Positions 47,249-56,401 of a DNA stretch of 64,000 bases are shown in pieces; positions within the stretch are counted from its first letter, which is position 1, and each line of letters opens with the position of its first letter. The translations under genes and the position numbers were made by a program. This stretch comes from Clostridium aquiflavi (GTDB taxonomy: Bacteria; Bacillota; Clostridia; Clostridiales; Clostridiaceae): assembly GCF_031344075.1 (NCBI RefSeq), contig NZ_JAVJAN010000024.1, positions 3,089 through 67,088 of the forward strand. The letters run 5' to 3'. Under the pieces are notes generated by a model, which was given only the letters and a program-made list of their open reading frames with translations, was not told the origin of the DNA and did no database searches.

Positions 47249-48694
47249 TTAAAACCCTTTATTTTTAAGATCTGATACTATCTCTACATATTTTTCTATT
47301 ACATCGAATCCTTTGTAGTCATCTCGTCTTAAATCTATAATATCTCCATGAGAAATTCCACGTCTATACTTACTTTTCAATACACCTTTAAATTCACCCC
47401 ATTTAGCAGAATCTATTGCCACTAATCCATCATTTTCACCTTCAGTTAACTTTACTAAAATATATGGAATAGCCACTACATAATCACTAAATACATTTTT
47501 TACTACACTTGCATAACTTTGATAATAAACTTTATCTACATCTTTTACTTCTTCATTAAATTTTTTACTATGATACGTTGAAAATTGTCTACTTGCTGTA
47601 TAAAAATCTGGATTTTTATCACCTAATATTCTATAATATTTATCAAATAATTTCGCAATGAATTTATAAATTCTATTTGGTATTTTGCAAGCTATATCAA
47701 CAAACTTACATCCTCCATGTGGTGATGAAATCATTGTTAATGATGCAACAAAATCTTTCATATCTAATTTACTAACCATATAGCGTGCATCTAGTCCACC
47801 TTTTGAGTGGGCAATAATATTTACTTTTTCAACTCCTGTTTCCATTATAATTTGGAGAATTTTATCTTTAATATCTTGTGCATTATATATAATTGTTCCC
47901 CAGGCTTCTTGATTTCCATAATAAACTGTAGCCCCATTACGAATTAATTCTTTGGGTATTCTTCCCCAATAATTAATATACTTTAAATCTCTAAATCCAA
48001 CTCCATGAACTAATACAAGTGGATATTTAGTTTTACATATATTGGAATCAATACGTGCATCATCTCTAATTACTTTATAACATTCATGGTCATACTCAAT
48101 TCTCGCAATATGACAAGCATAAAGCATTATGAAAATATTTATAATTGGAATCCAAATCCAAAAAGCAATTATAAATCTTTTTATAATGTTTAATCTTCTT
48201 GAAGTACATAAAATTCGTAGAATCCCATTTGCAATTAGTAAAATAATACTTAGTCCAGTAATAATACTATCTATTATAAAAATATTATTAGGTATATGTT
48301 CTTTAAATATTATTTTAAATACAGTTATGTATATTATACTTTGGACGAATATAAGATATAATCCATAAAGTATAAGACTTCGTCCACCTATCATTATTTT
48401 TAATCTAACACTTACTATTTCCTTTTTTATATTCACTACTGTATTTAATTTAATCCAAATATAAAAAATGATAATACCTATTTCAATTAAAATTATCCAT
48501 TTATATATACCACTGTCTTGTCCAATTTTACTTTGAGTACTAAAAAAATACTCCATCAAAACAATATGTGGAGCAAAAATTAAATATATACTAATAAAGC
48601 TTTTACTTAACAATGAATTTTTTCGCCTTATATGTAAATATATAACACTAATTAATATTATTGTTATAATAAAAGTTATTGTTAATCCTGTCAT
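47249..48694 (-). CDS. Membrane-embedded triacylglycerol-lipase-like hydrolase
   Basis: 481 residues. The N-terminal 200 residues form about six membrane helices; the rest is an alpha/beta hydrolase: LVLVHGVGFRD (oxyanion segment), IIAHSKGGLDAR (nucleophile Ser), SSPHGG, and a late His in RRGISHGDI. Close to the lipase/PGAP1-like class, with the catalytic domain probably outside. ATG 48694 has an AAGGATGG site 9 nt upstream; TTG at 48700 is too close to it. Substrate unknown. Confidence 0.83.
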   Translation of the reverse strand: MTGLTITFIITIILISVIYLHIRRKNSLLSKSFISIYLIFAPHIVLMEYFFSTQSKIGQDSGIYKWIILIEIGIIIFYIWIKLNTVVNIKKEIVSVRLKIMIGGRSLILYGLYLIFVQSIIYITVFKIIFKEHIPNNIFIIDSIITGLSIILLIANGILRILCTSRRLNIIKRFIIAFWIWIPIINIFIMLYACHIARIEYDHECYKVIRDDARIDSNICKTKYPLVLVHGVGFRDLKYINYWGRIPKELIRNGATVYYGNQEAWGTIIYNAQDIKDKILQIIMETGVEKVNIIAHSKGGLDARYMVSKLDMKDFVASLTMISSPHGGCKFVDIACKIPNRIYKFIAKLFDKYYRILGDKNPDFYTASRQFSTYHSKKFNEEVKDVDKVYYQSYASVVKNVFSDYVVAIPYILVKLTEGENDGLVAIDSAKWGEFKGVLKSKYRRGISHGDIIDLRRDDYKGFDVIEKYVEIVSDLKNKGF

Positions 48695-48830
48695 TATCAA
48701 AATCCATCCTTAATTTATATTTTTTTAATATACATATTCATTATAATTTTTAGTTTTATTCAAATAAAATACATTATAAGTCAATTATAGCATATTATTA
48801 TTATCAAAATAACTTTCAACTAAAAAATAA

Positions 48831-48866
48831 AACAAGTAAATGATTCTTTTATCATCTACTTGTTTT
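48831..48866 (-). terminator. Terminator of the NhaC-family gene
   Basis: AACAAGTA(A)ATGAT / ATCAT(C)TACTTGTT stem, T-rich beyond on the minus strand. Confidence 0.7.
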
Positions 48867-48881
48867 AATTATTTAAATAAT

Positions 48882-50189
48882 CTAAGCTACTTTCTTATCT
48901 CTTAATTTTTGCATCTTATTACTATGGTATATAAATATTGATATTAATGCGCATATTCCCATTAAATAAGGATAAAACAAATATTTCATTATAGCAAAAG
49001 GTGATATTGCAGCTAAACCAGCTGCTGAAATTAATTGAGCTCCATATGGGATTATTCCTTGAAAAACACAAGAAAACATATCCATTATTCCTGCAACTCT
49101 TTTAGGTTCTAAATCAAATTCATCTGAAATATTTTTAGCTATTGGACCTACTGTAACTATTGCTATAGTATTGTTAGCAGTACATACATCTACTAAGCTT
49201 ACTAAAGTGGCTATTCCAAGTTCAGCATTTCTCTTATTCTTAAACTTCTTTAATCCTTTATTTAATATGTACTCTATTCCACCGTTTTCTTTAATTAATG
49301 CAATTGTTCCTGCTATTAATAATGATATAATTATTAACTCGCTCATTCCTGATATTCCAGTAGATATTGAACTACATAAACCAATAACATCAAAGCTGCC
49401 ATAAATAAACCCAATTCCTGCAGCAATGATTATTCCTGCAAATAAAACTACCACAACATTTAATCCCATTAATGATGATGCTATTACTGCAATGTATGGA
49501 ATTATTTTAACTAAGCTGTATTGTAATTCTTCTATACCTGTTGTAGCTGCATTTCTTGTTAATATTCCAAATACAATTGTAGTTATTATTGCCGCTGGAA
49601 GAACTATCTTAAAGTTCATTTTAAATTTATCTCTCATTTCACAACCTTGTGTTCTTGTTGCTGCTATAGTTGTATCTGAAATTATTGATAAGTTATCTCC
49701 AAACATAGCACCACTAACAACTGCCCCAACTGATATTGCAACTAATACTCCTGTTTTATCTGCTATTCCAACAGCTATTGGTACTAATGCTACTATTGTT
49801 CCCATTGAAGTACCTACAGAAAGAGCTATAAAGCATGCTATTAAAAATAAGCCTACAGTTAACAAGCTACTTGGTAAAATTGATAATCCTAAATTTACAG
49901 TTGAATCTACTGCACCCATATCTTTAGCTACTTGAGCAAATGCTCCAGCTAATATAAATATTAATATCATTAGAATGACATTATTATCTCCTGATCCTTT
50001 ACAAAATATTTCTAATTTTTCATTTAAGTTTTTATCTTTATTCATAGCTAGAGCTGTTACTGCTGCTGCTGAAAATGGAATAATTACAGATACTGCATAC
50101 ATATCACCTGCAAGTACTGATACCCCCACATATACTATTAGAAATACTAATAGTGGTAATAATGATGCTATACTTGTTTTTTTCTTCAT
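48882..50189 (-). CDS. NhaC-family transporter, predicted methionine carrier (MetT type)
   Basis: 435 residues with about 11-12 membrane helices. NhaC-family features include SVGTSMGTIVALVPI, SGAMFGDNLSIISDTTIAATRTQGC and TANNTIAIVTVGPIAK. By sequence it would be called a Na+/H+ antiporter, but a SAM riboswitch with a terminator controls it, which fits the MetT group proposed to import methionine. Function therefore inferred from regulation. AGGAGG site before the ATG. Confidence 0.87.
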   Translation of the reverse strand: MKKKTSIASLLPLLVFLIVYVGVSVLAGDMYAVSVIIPFSAAAVTALAMNKDKNLNEKLEIFCKGSGDNNVILMILIFILAGAFAQVAKDMGAVDSTVNLGLSILPSSLLTVGLFLIACFIALSVGTSMGTIVALVPIAVGIADKTGVLVAISVGAVVSGAMFGDNLSIISDTTIAATRTQGCEMRDKFKMNFKIVLPAAIITTIVFGILTRNAATTGIEELQYSLVKIIPYIAVIASSLMGLNVVVVLFAGIIIAAGIGFIYGSFDVIGLCSSISTGISGMSELIIISLLIAGTIALIKENGGIEYILNKGLKKFKNKRNAELGIATLVSLVDVCTANNTIAIVTVGPIAKNISDEFDLEPKRVAGIMDMFSCVFQGIIPYGAQLISAAGLAAISPFAIMKYLFYPYLMGICALISIFIYHSNKMQKLRDKKVA

Positions 50190-50334
50190 AAAATGTTTCC
50201 TCCTTTTGTCATTTCAAACTTTTTGTCAAAGAAATACTTAGGCAATTGATGGAAATATATTCTTTTTATTCTTTAATTAATTTTTTACAAATATTTTAAG
50301 TTTATTTTATAATTTATTAAAGAATTAAAAAATA

Positions 50335-50360
50335 AAAGCTTCACCCAATAGTGAAGCTTT
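50335..50360 (-). terminator. SAM-riboswitch-controlled terminator
   Basis: AAAGCTTCAC / GTGAAGCTTT perfect 10-bp stem followed on the minus strand by TATTTTTT; lies 27 nt after the aptamer. Confidence 0.85.
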
Positions 50361-50386
50361 AAATATTCTCATACTATATTAGACTT

Positions 50387-50516
50387 CTTATCTAACGGGA
50401 TTTGGCACCACACCTTTAAAGTAAATTTTACATATTGATTTCAATATCATTTATTAAACCTTAAAAGTAGGTTGCTGGGCTTCATAGGGCCAGTCCCTCC
50501 ACCACTCTTGATAAGT
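50387..50516 (-). promoter_or_regulatory. SAM-I riboswitch (S-box)
   Basis: Minus strand shows CTTATCAAGAG, GGTGGAGGGACTGGCCCTATGA, AGCCCAGCAACC, a variable arm and GGTGCCAAATCC, closed by CTTATC/GATAAG (P1). All core S-box elements are present. It regulates the NhaC-family gene. Confidence 0.97.
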
Positions 50517-50521
50517 ATTCT

Positions 50522-50946
50522 CTTTTTCAAATGTAATTTTAACAATAAAACGAACCCATGTCAATACTAAATATCAATAAAAACATTATTTATTTTGCAA
50601 TTTTATATATTATCTTTATATTTAATAAGCTTTCTTTCAAAAAATATTGTCTATTTGTAACAATTTCTAATTTTAATACAAAGAATGTTTTTTATATTTC
50701 CTTATTTTATTTTATGTTTTTATTATTTTATTTTTTGTGTTATTTTTATTGTGTTGTATTTTTTAAAGGTATGTTTCACTAACGTTTTATATAATAATAT
50801 TAAGGTTATTTTATTAAATTCCATAAAATCACATCACTTAACTTTTTATTAGCTTCACCATCTCCGCCCTCAATTATTAATTAACTTTTTTCTATTCGCT
50901 TATCTATCTATATATTTTTTAACTCTAATAATTCTATAGTATATTT
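50522..50946. other. Intergenic region, no gene seen
   Basis: AT-rich stretch between the riboswitch promoter region and the kinase terminator. One hydrophobic open frame lies here without ribosome binding site and is not accepted. Confidence 0.5.
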
Positions 50947-50992
50947 GAGTAACAAAAAAGAACCTATAAAAATAGATTCTTTTTTGTTACTC
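50947..50992 (-). terminator. Terminator of the two-component operon
   Basis: GAGTAACAAAAAAGAA / TTCTTTTTTGTTACTC stem, 26 nt after the kinase stop. Confidence 0.8.
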
Positions 50993-51017
50993 AACTTATT
51001 ATTTCTTTAATTAATAG

Positions 51018-53204
51018 TTATCTTTTAAATTTAATTATTACTTTAAAAAGATCTCCATCAACTTCAATACTGAAGCTTCCACCTTGAAGCTCTACAAAAC
51101 TTTTAGAAATTGCAAGACCTAAACCTGATCCTTCAGTGTTACGTGATGAATCTCCTCTAGCAAATCTTTCAACTATCTCATTTGGATTAAAATCAATTTC
51201 TACTTCTGACATATTCTTCAATAGTATTTCTATATATTCATCCTCTTCTAAAATATCTATATATACTCTTGAATTTTTCATTGCATATTTAGCTATATTA
51301 TTTATTAAATTTTCAAATATTCTAAATGTTTTTTGACTATCTAGATTTAAAATAATTTTATTTTCAGGAAAATTATTTTTTAATATTAAACCAGAATTAT
51401 TAATTTTATCACTTAATTCTATTTGTGTTTGCCTCATAAGTTCAACTATATCAACTTTAACTAAATTTAATTGAACATTCCCACTTGTTGCTTTACTTAC
51501 TTCAAATAAATCTTCAATTAAAAATTTTAATCTTTGTGACTTTTTATCTATTGTATCTATATATGATTTACGATCCTCTTCACTAATATTCTCATCTTTT
51601 AATAAGTCAATATAAGTTATTATAGATGTAAGTGGAGTTTTTAAATCATGTGATACATTTGAAATAAGTTCTGTCTTCATCTTTTGGCTCTTTACTTCTT
51701 CATCAACTGCTTTTTTAAAGCCTTGTTGTATCTTTTTAATTTCATCCTTAAAGCTATTAAAAAGACCTAAGTCTTCGTTTATTTCAACATCTAAGTTTCC
51801 CTCTGCAATCTTATTTGTAGCATTAAGTAGAATTTGATATTTACCTTTAATATCATCCGAATATTTTCTTAAAATTATAAACAAGACTATTGTATATAAA
51901 AGTGCTGCCATGATTCCGAAAAACCATATACTGCAAATAATCACAAGAGCAACAAAATTTATAGCTAATATTTTAATAATAAATTTATTAGATTTATCCG
52001 TTAAATCAATATTTGACATATAATCGACTAGATTGTTTACCCATTTTTTTGATAATCTGAATATTTTAGCAATAAGTAAATTTTCTTTAAAGTATTTAAT
52101 AAATCCAGTCTTAAATATATGCTTTAAGAACATAGCTCCACTTAATATTGCAAAAGTTATTACACTCCATAAAACCGTATTTATAATTATCCTTAGCATC
52201 CAATCCGTTTCTTGTGTTATTCCAAATCCAACAAATCCATTTCCGAACGTTCCTTGTAAAGTTTTTAATATTGCTGCACATGATGATATACCACACATCA
52301 TGGCTGCACATCCAAATATAAATACAAGAACTTCAAATGGAACTTTAAATATATACTTAATTCCAAGTACTTCTTTTCCAATTTTATAAGGAATCAATAA
52401 TGATACTATTAAGATAGTTGATAATATTATTAGTACTGTTGATACTACTACATCATTATTTATATTTACGCTAGATCTTTCTATCATTTCGCTTATACTA
52501 TCATTGTATTTTAATTCTTTAGGAATAGCATAAACAAATGTAGTATCTTTTATTTTATTTAATTTAACGTTATCATCATAAACATGAAGTGAATTTTCAA
52601 ATTCGAAATTTATAAGATTATTTCGTACATTAAATTCATCTGCACCATAAACAGTATTCACTTTAATATTTCCTTCTTCATCAAATTGCAAGACTATATA
52701 AAATCCATAAGTATCTTGTAATTTTTCTAGTTCTTCTGTATTGTTTTCTAAAAAAAATACTTGTAATGAGTTTTCACTATTAGTTTTTGTCACATCTCCA
52801 TTTTTATTGATAACTAAATATTCAAGATTTTTTAAATTTCTTGATAAATTTCTTTCTAAGCTTCTAAGTTGAGAATTAACTAGTTTTTCTTTATTGTCTA
52901 TATGGTTCTTTTGAGATACATCATCCCCATATTCATCTATATTGTTGTTTATCTCTTGTATATAAACTTCTGAAAAATTCAAACTCTTATCTTGTTCCTT
53001 TTCTAAAAGATCTTTATATAAAACATAACTACTATCATAAATTTCTTTTAACATATTATACTCTTCATATGGTGATGAAGGTTCTGCTTTTTGAGATACC
53101 TTTTCTATTGTAGGATAAAAGCTTATTATTCCAATTGACGTCATTATTACTATTAATATTGCTATTATATTTATAATATACGGACTCTTATTTATACTTT
53201 TCAA
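51018..53204 (-). CDS. Large multi-membrane-span sensor histidine kinase
   Basis: About 728 residues: helix 1 (about 10-28), extracytoplasmic region of about 220 residues, then several membrane helices (about 250-450), a HAMP-like linker, HisKA with NVSHDLKTPLTSIITYIDLL and HATPase_c with NIAKYA, GSGLGLAI. No ATG is usable; TTG at 53204 is preferred for its GGGGAG site 12 nt upstream, while a TTG at 53228 lacks one. Overlaps the end of the regulator gene, so translation is coupled. Signal unknown; resembles envelope-sensing kinases. Confidence 0.88.
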   Translation of the reverse strand: MKSINKSPYIINIIAILIVIMTSIGIISFYPTIEKVSQKAEPSSPYEEYNMLKEIYDSSYVLYKDLLEKEQDKSLNFSEVYIQEINNNIDEYGDDVSQKNHIDNKEKLVNSQLRSLERNLSRNLKNLEYLVINKNGDVTKTNSENSLQVFFLENNTEELEKLQDTYGFYIVLQFDEEGNIKVNTVYGADEFNVRNNLINFEFENSLHVYDDNVKLNKIKDTTFVYAIPKELKYNDSISEMIERSSVNINNDVVVSTVLIILSTILIVSLLIPYKIGKEVLGIKYIFKVPFEVLVFIFGCAAMMCGISSCAAILKTLQGTFGNGFVGFGITQETDWMLRIIINTVLWSVITFAILSGAMFLKHIFKTGFIKYFKENLLIAKIFRLSKKWVNNLVDYMSNIDLTDKSNKFIIKILAINFVALVIICSIWFFGIMAALLYTIVLFIILRKYSDDIKGKYQILLNATNKIAEGNLDVEINEDLGLFNSFKDEIKKIQQGFKKAVDEEVKSQKMKTELISNVSHDLKTPLTSIITYIDLLKDENISEEDRKSYIDTIDKKSQRLKFLIEDLFEVSKATSGNVQLNLVKVDIVELMRQTQIELSDKINNSGLILKNNFPENKIILNLDSQKTFRIFENLINNIAKYAMKNSRVYIDILEEDEYIEILLKNMSEVEIDFNPNEIVERFARGDSSRNTEGSGLGLAISKSFVELQGGSFSIEVDGDLFKVIIKFKR

Positions 53205-53895
53205 TTTTATATCCAACTCCCCACACAACCTTCAAATACTTAGGATTTTTCGGGTCAATTTCTATTTTCTCTCTTATATTCCTTACGTGTACCATTACAG
53301 TGTCTGTGTTTACTGCATTTTCATTCCATACTTTTTCATATATTTCATCTGCTGAAAACACTCTACCAGGATTTTTAATTAATAAGTGTAATATTTTAAA
53401 TTCTATAGGTGTTAATTTTACTGGCTCCTCATCTACAAATACCTCTTTAGTTTCTGCATTTAATTCTAAACCATCTATTATAAAATTATTATTTTTCTCT
53501 TCTAAATTATTTATAACATTTAAATACTTAGAATATCTTCTAAGTTGAGAATTAACTCTTGCTAGAAGTTCCATAGGATTAAATGGTTTAGTAATATAAT
53601 CATCAGCTCCAATATTAAGACCCATTATTTTATCCATTTCTTCTGATTTAGCAGATAACATTATGACAGGAAAATCAAATTCACCTCTAAGTTTCATGGT
53701 CATTTGAATTCCATCCATTTTAGGCATCATTATATCTACTATAGCTAAATGTATAATTTCATTTTTTATTACATCTAGACCTTCAATTCCATTATGAGCT
53801 TTAAAAACATTGTATCCTTGGTTATTTAAATATATTGCAATTGCATCACATATTTCTTTTTCATCTTCAACTATTAAAACATTATATAATTTCAT
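53188..53895 (-). CDS. OmpR-family response regulator
   Basis: 235 residues: receiver with VEDE, phospho-acceptor in LAIVDIMMPKMDG and Lys in GADDYITKPFNPME; output winged helix with LTPIEFKILHLLIKN and VWGVGYKIEK. ATG 53895 has GGTGAGGG about 8 nt upstream; a GTG 15 nt earlier overlaps that site. Pairs with the kinase that overlaps its 3' end. Its leader holds an unusual GC-rich structured segment. Confidence 0.93.
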   Translation of the reverse strand: MKLYNVLIVEDEKEICDAIAIYLNNQGYNVFKAHNGIEGLDVIKNEIIHLAIVDIMMPKMDGIQMTMKLRGEFDFPVIMLSAKSEEMDKIMGLNIGADDYITKPFNPMELLARVNSQLRRYSKYLNVINNLEEKNNNFIIDGLELNAETKEVFVDEEPVKLTPIEFKILHLLIKNPGRVFSADEIYEKVWNENAVNTDTVMVHVRNIREKIEIDPKNPKYLKVVWGVGYKIEKYK

Positions 53896-53961
53896 AATAT
53901 TAACCCTCACCTTTACATACCAAAATCGCCAAGGCGACTTTAGAACTGTCGATTTTTTTTA

Positions 53962-54005
53962 GCCATGCACCCTTTCCAAACGCAGTGCAGGAATAATGGT
54001 GCGGC
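53962..54005 (-). other. GC-rich structured leader segment upstream of the response regulator
   Basis: On the minus strand GCCGCACC (from 54005) pairs with GGTGC-AT-GGC (to 53962), enclosing TTCC / GGAA. A second fold, TCGCCTTGGCGA, follows near 53926-53937. Strikingly GC-rich for this genome. No known riboswitch consensus recognised. Confidence 0.5.
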
Positions 54006-54373
54006 AATATGATTAATTTTTATTCTTTATGAATACTAATTATAATTTTAAAATATAGTGTTCTAGGATTTATTTTAAAATTTAAGATTTTTATAATTGG
54101 TGTAAAGAATAAAAATCATTGCAATTATATAATAACATAAGATATAGAATTAGCTTTTATCTTTTTACTTTTAATCATTCATGAGCACACCCCTCTTTCA
54201 AATTATAACTAAATTATATATTTAATAAATAAAGATAAGCTTCTATAAAAACTAAAGATTTTCTAAAGAAACATAAAAAATGTTTTTAAAAATAAAATAG
54301 TTCATCTCATAATATAATTCTTGTTAACTGACACTAAAATATCAACATTTATTTAGAACATAGCATAAAAATA
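54006..54373. other. Intergenic region, no gene seen
   Basis: AT-rich; contains the presumed promoter of the two-component operon and nothing else that I can support. Confidence 0.45.
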
Positions 54374-54411
54374 AAATGCATAGTATGTAAAAAATAACAC
54401 ACTATGCATTT
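54374..54411 (-). terminator. Terminator of the CsoR-like gene
   Basis: AAATGCATAGT / ACTATGCATTT stem followed by TATTTTTAT on the minus strand. Confidence 0.75.
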
Positions 54412-54439
54412 ACACTATATTAAAAAGTAATATTAAAAA

Positions 54440-54712
54440 TCACTTTAAAACTTTATCTATTAAATTATTGAACTTTAAAAGCTCCACTTTGTCATATTCC
54501 TTTATTATTTCATCAATACAATACTTTATATAATATTGTACTGTTATTTTGCTAGCATTATTTAAAGCTATTTTAAAAACCGTTATTTTTTTAGATAACT
54601 CATCATTTGAATTAGTCTGAATACTTATATTCTCTAAAATTCTAGCATGTCCTAGTATTTTATATAGTTTCTTTATGACTAGGTCTTTTTTATCAAAATT
54701 ATCTTCGTTCAA
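54440..54712 (-). CDS. Small helical protein resembling CsoR/DUF156 repressors but lacking metal ligands
   Basis: 90 residues, start TTG with GGAGG 6 nt upstream. The helix layout KKLYKILGHARILENI, ITVFKIALNNASKITVQYYIKYCIDEI and LLKFNNLIDKVLK follows the metal-sensing DUF156 family. At the ligand positions the first Cys is absent and the NHxxxC motif reads YYIKYC, so only one ligand remains. It might be a non-metal sensor or an unrelated helical protein. Upstream (minus-strand 5') neighbour is the broken PsiE-family gene. Confidence 0.5.
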   Translation of the reverse strand: MNEDNFDKKDLVIKKLYKILGHARILENISIQTNSNDELSKKITVFKIALNNASKITVQYYIKYCIDEIIKEYDKVELLKFNNLIDKVLK

Positions 54713-54805
54713 ATTACCTCCTATTAATTGCTCACAAATTATAATAAAATATTTTTTATTATATTATATTTTGTACATTATATCTAGTGAATACTTTCTT
54801 ATATA

Positions 54806-55196
54806 TTAGTCTTTAATTTCACTAGATATATTTTTATTTATCAAATATTTTCTTATCATAAATAATCCTGCAATTGCAATAACTCCTAATAATAATTCAG
54901 TCATTGCACCCTCTTTAGGTATTAATAAAAGTTTTCTTGCTATTGCATAAAGTAAAACTTCCACAATAGTATCTGGAGTATGTAATGAAAGCATTGTTAC
55001 AAGTTCAATGCCTATTATTAGTAGAAATATTTGTGCAAGTAAATCATTTATTTCTTCATATTCTACTATTAACTATAAAAATTTCTACAATGTGTTTTAT
55101 AACATCAATAGTAGATAACAATACTAATAGCATAACTACTATGGCTAAAGCAGCTTCAAAATAATGTGCTATTTTAATGTAAATTTGTTTTTTCAT
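54806..55196 (-). pseudogene. PsiE-family membrane protein gene with a frameshift
   Basis: The ATG at 55196 has a GGGGG site and reads MKKQIYIKIAHYFEAALAIV then a membrane helix and DVIKHIVEIFIVNSRI, stopping at TGA (55058). The next frame continues as YEEINDLLAQIFLLIIGIEL, VTMLSLHTPDTIVEVLLYAIARKLLL and two more helices to 54806, the conserved C-terminal part of phosphate-starvation-inducible E (PsiE) proteins. One extra base within AATAGTAGAATATGA accounts for the break. The 62-residue stretch from 54994 is a fragment, not a separate gene. Confidence 0.82.
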
Positions 55197-55364
55197 TCGT
55201 TATATTCCCCCTAATTTTTAATAATTATATATAAAATATATGACTAGTATATTCACCTATATAAGTAAAATTACTTTTTAATTAAGTTGTTGATATAATT
55301 ACCACTTTAAATTTCTATTATTTTGTTAATACTATAACTGTAATAACATAGTAAGGAGATGGTT

Positions 55365-55523
55365 ATGTTGAAAAATGATAATAAAAAAACATTTAATAAG
55401 GATAACGTTCTAAGAAATGGAACTAAATCTCAAAATCAATATGCTAAAAGTAGTTTTAACACCACTATAGAAGAACCAGCTTTAAACGAAAGTGGTATTG
55501 ATGCTAAAAAAAGAGGATTTTAA
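55365..55523 (+). CDS. Small hydrophilic protein (52 residues), possibly spore-related
   Basis: ATG at 55365 with AAGGAG 6 nt upstream. Polar, Asn/Lys/Ser-rich, no hydrophobic core: NGTKSQNQYAKSSFN in the middle and a DAKKRGF end. Composition recalls small spore proteins, but I do not recognise a family, so the role is open. It is isolated, with about 245 nt of empty sequence downstream. Confidence 0.55.
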   Translation: MLKNDNKKTFNKDNVLRNGTKSQNQYAKSSFNTTIEEPALNESGIDAKKRGF

Positions 55524-55768
55524 TAATTTTCTTCTAATAGAATTTTAACACACATATAATTTGTAGGAATTTACATTAATGCCTTAATAATTTTAAAGCT
55601 CTTGGTTTTATGTAAATATTAAAATAATGTTTACATAAATTATCACTTTATCTTTAAAATCATAAAAGGAATTAACCGTAAATTCCTATATATTTCTCAT
55701 CATCTTACACTTCTCTATAAAACTATACTAAAACTTATATATTATTCATATGATTTATTTTTAATAAG

Positions 55769-56263
55769 TTATGCACTGTCATATAAAAATCTACTAATAA
55801 ATAAATAAATAAGTAAGAATACTGTTAGTTTTGCAAACATTGTTTCACTTCTTATAAACATATTAAGAAAACTTGGCTCTATATATTTTAATCCCAAAAA
55901 CGTCATTAAAGTCCAAGCTATAGAGAATTTTAAACTAACTAATCCCTTAAAATTATACTTTAAATTAGAGTAGTCCCAATAAACTTTATTAAAAATTTCC
56001 TTTAATAAATATCCACTTATGTATTCTATTATAGATGGTGTAAAAAAGCAAAATATTAATATTAATGTTGTATAATCAGAAAAATAATTCTTTAATATTA
56101 TAAGAATGCTTACAGTTATTCCATACATAGGTTTAAATGGACCTATTAGAAAACCATCTTCTTTAAATTTTCCAGTTATACAAAAACAATATACTTCTTC
56201 AATAATCCACCCTATAAAAGAATAAATAATAAAATTAAATAATGTATAATTAATTAAATTCAT
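55769..56263 (-). CDS. Putative ABC-transporter-permease-like membrane protein (CmpB family)
   Basis: 164 residues with about four membrane helices. FIIYSFIGWIIEEVYCF, then GFLIGPFKPMYGIT and IEYISGYLLKEIF, KVYWDYSNLKYNFKGLVSLKFSIAW are the hallmarks of PF06541-type proteins, named after an ABC permease but without a proven transport role. ATG 56263 is chosen for AAGGAAGGTGA upstream. Confidence 0.83.
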   Translation of the reverse strand: MNLINYTLFNFIIYSFIGWIIEEVYCFCITGKFKEDGFLIGPFKPMYGITVSILIILKNYFSDYTTLILIFCFFTPSIIEYISGYLLKEIFNKVYWDYSNLKYNFKGLVSLKFSIAWTLMTFLGLKYIEPSFLNMFIRSETMFAKLTVFLLIYLFISRFLYDSA

Positions 56264-56401
56264 TGAGTTTATCACCTTCCTTAAGGTTAATATTTGCATA
56301 ACTCAATATATTTATTTATTAATTAAATGATTTTTTGCAATTACTTGTTATAATGTTCTTATAGTTATATAAAATATCGTTTAATACAAGGAGAATATAT
56401 T

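Noticed and set aside
50558..50782. Hydrophobic open reading frame of 74 residues on the plus strand
   Set aside because: No ribosome binding site, composition is what random AT-rich sequence gives, and it lies in the promoter region of the SAM riboswitch.
54806..54994. Separate 62-residue membrane protein
   Set aside because: It is the C-terminal part of the PsiE-family protein whose N-terminus lies in the adjacent frame.
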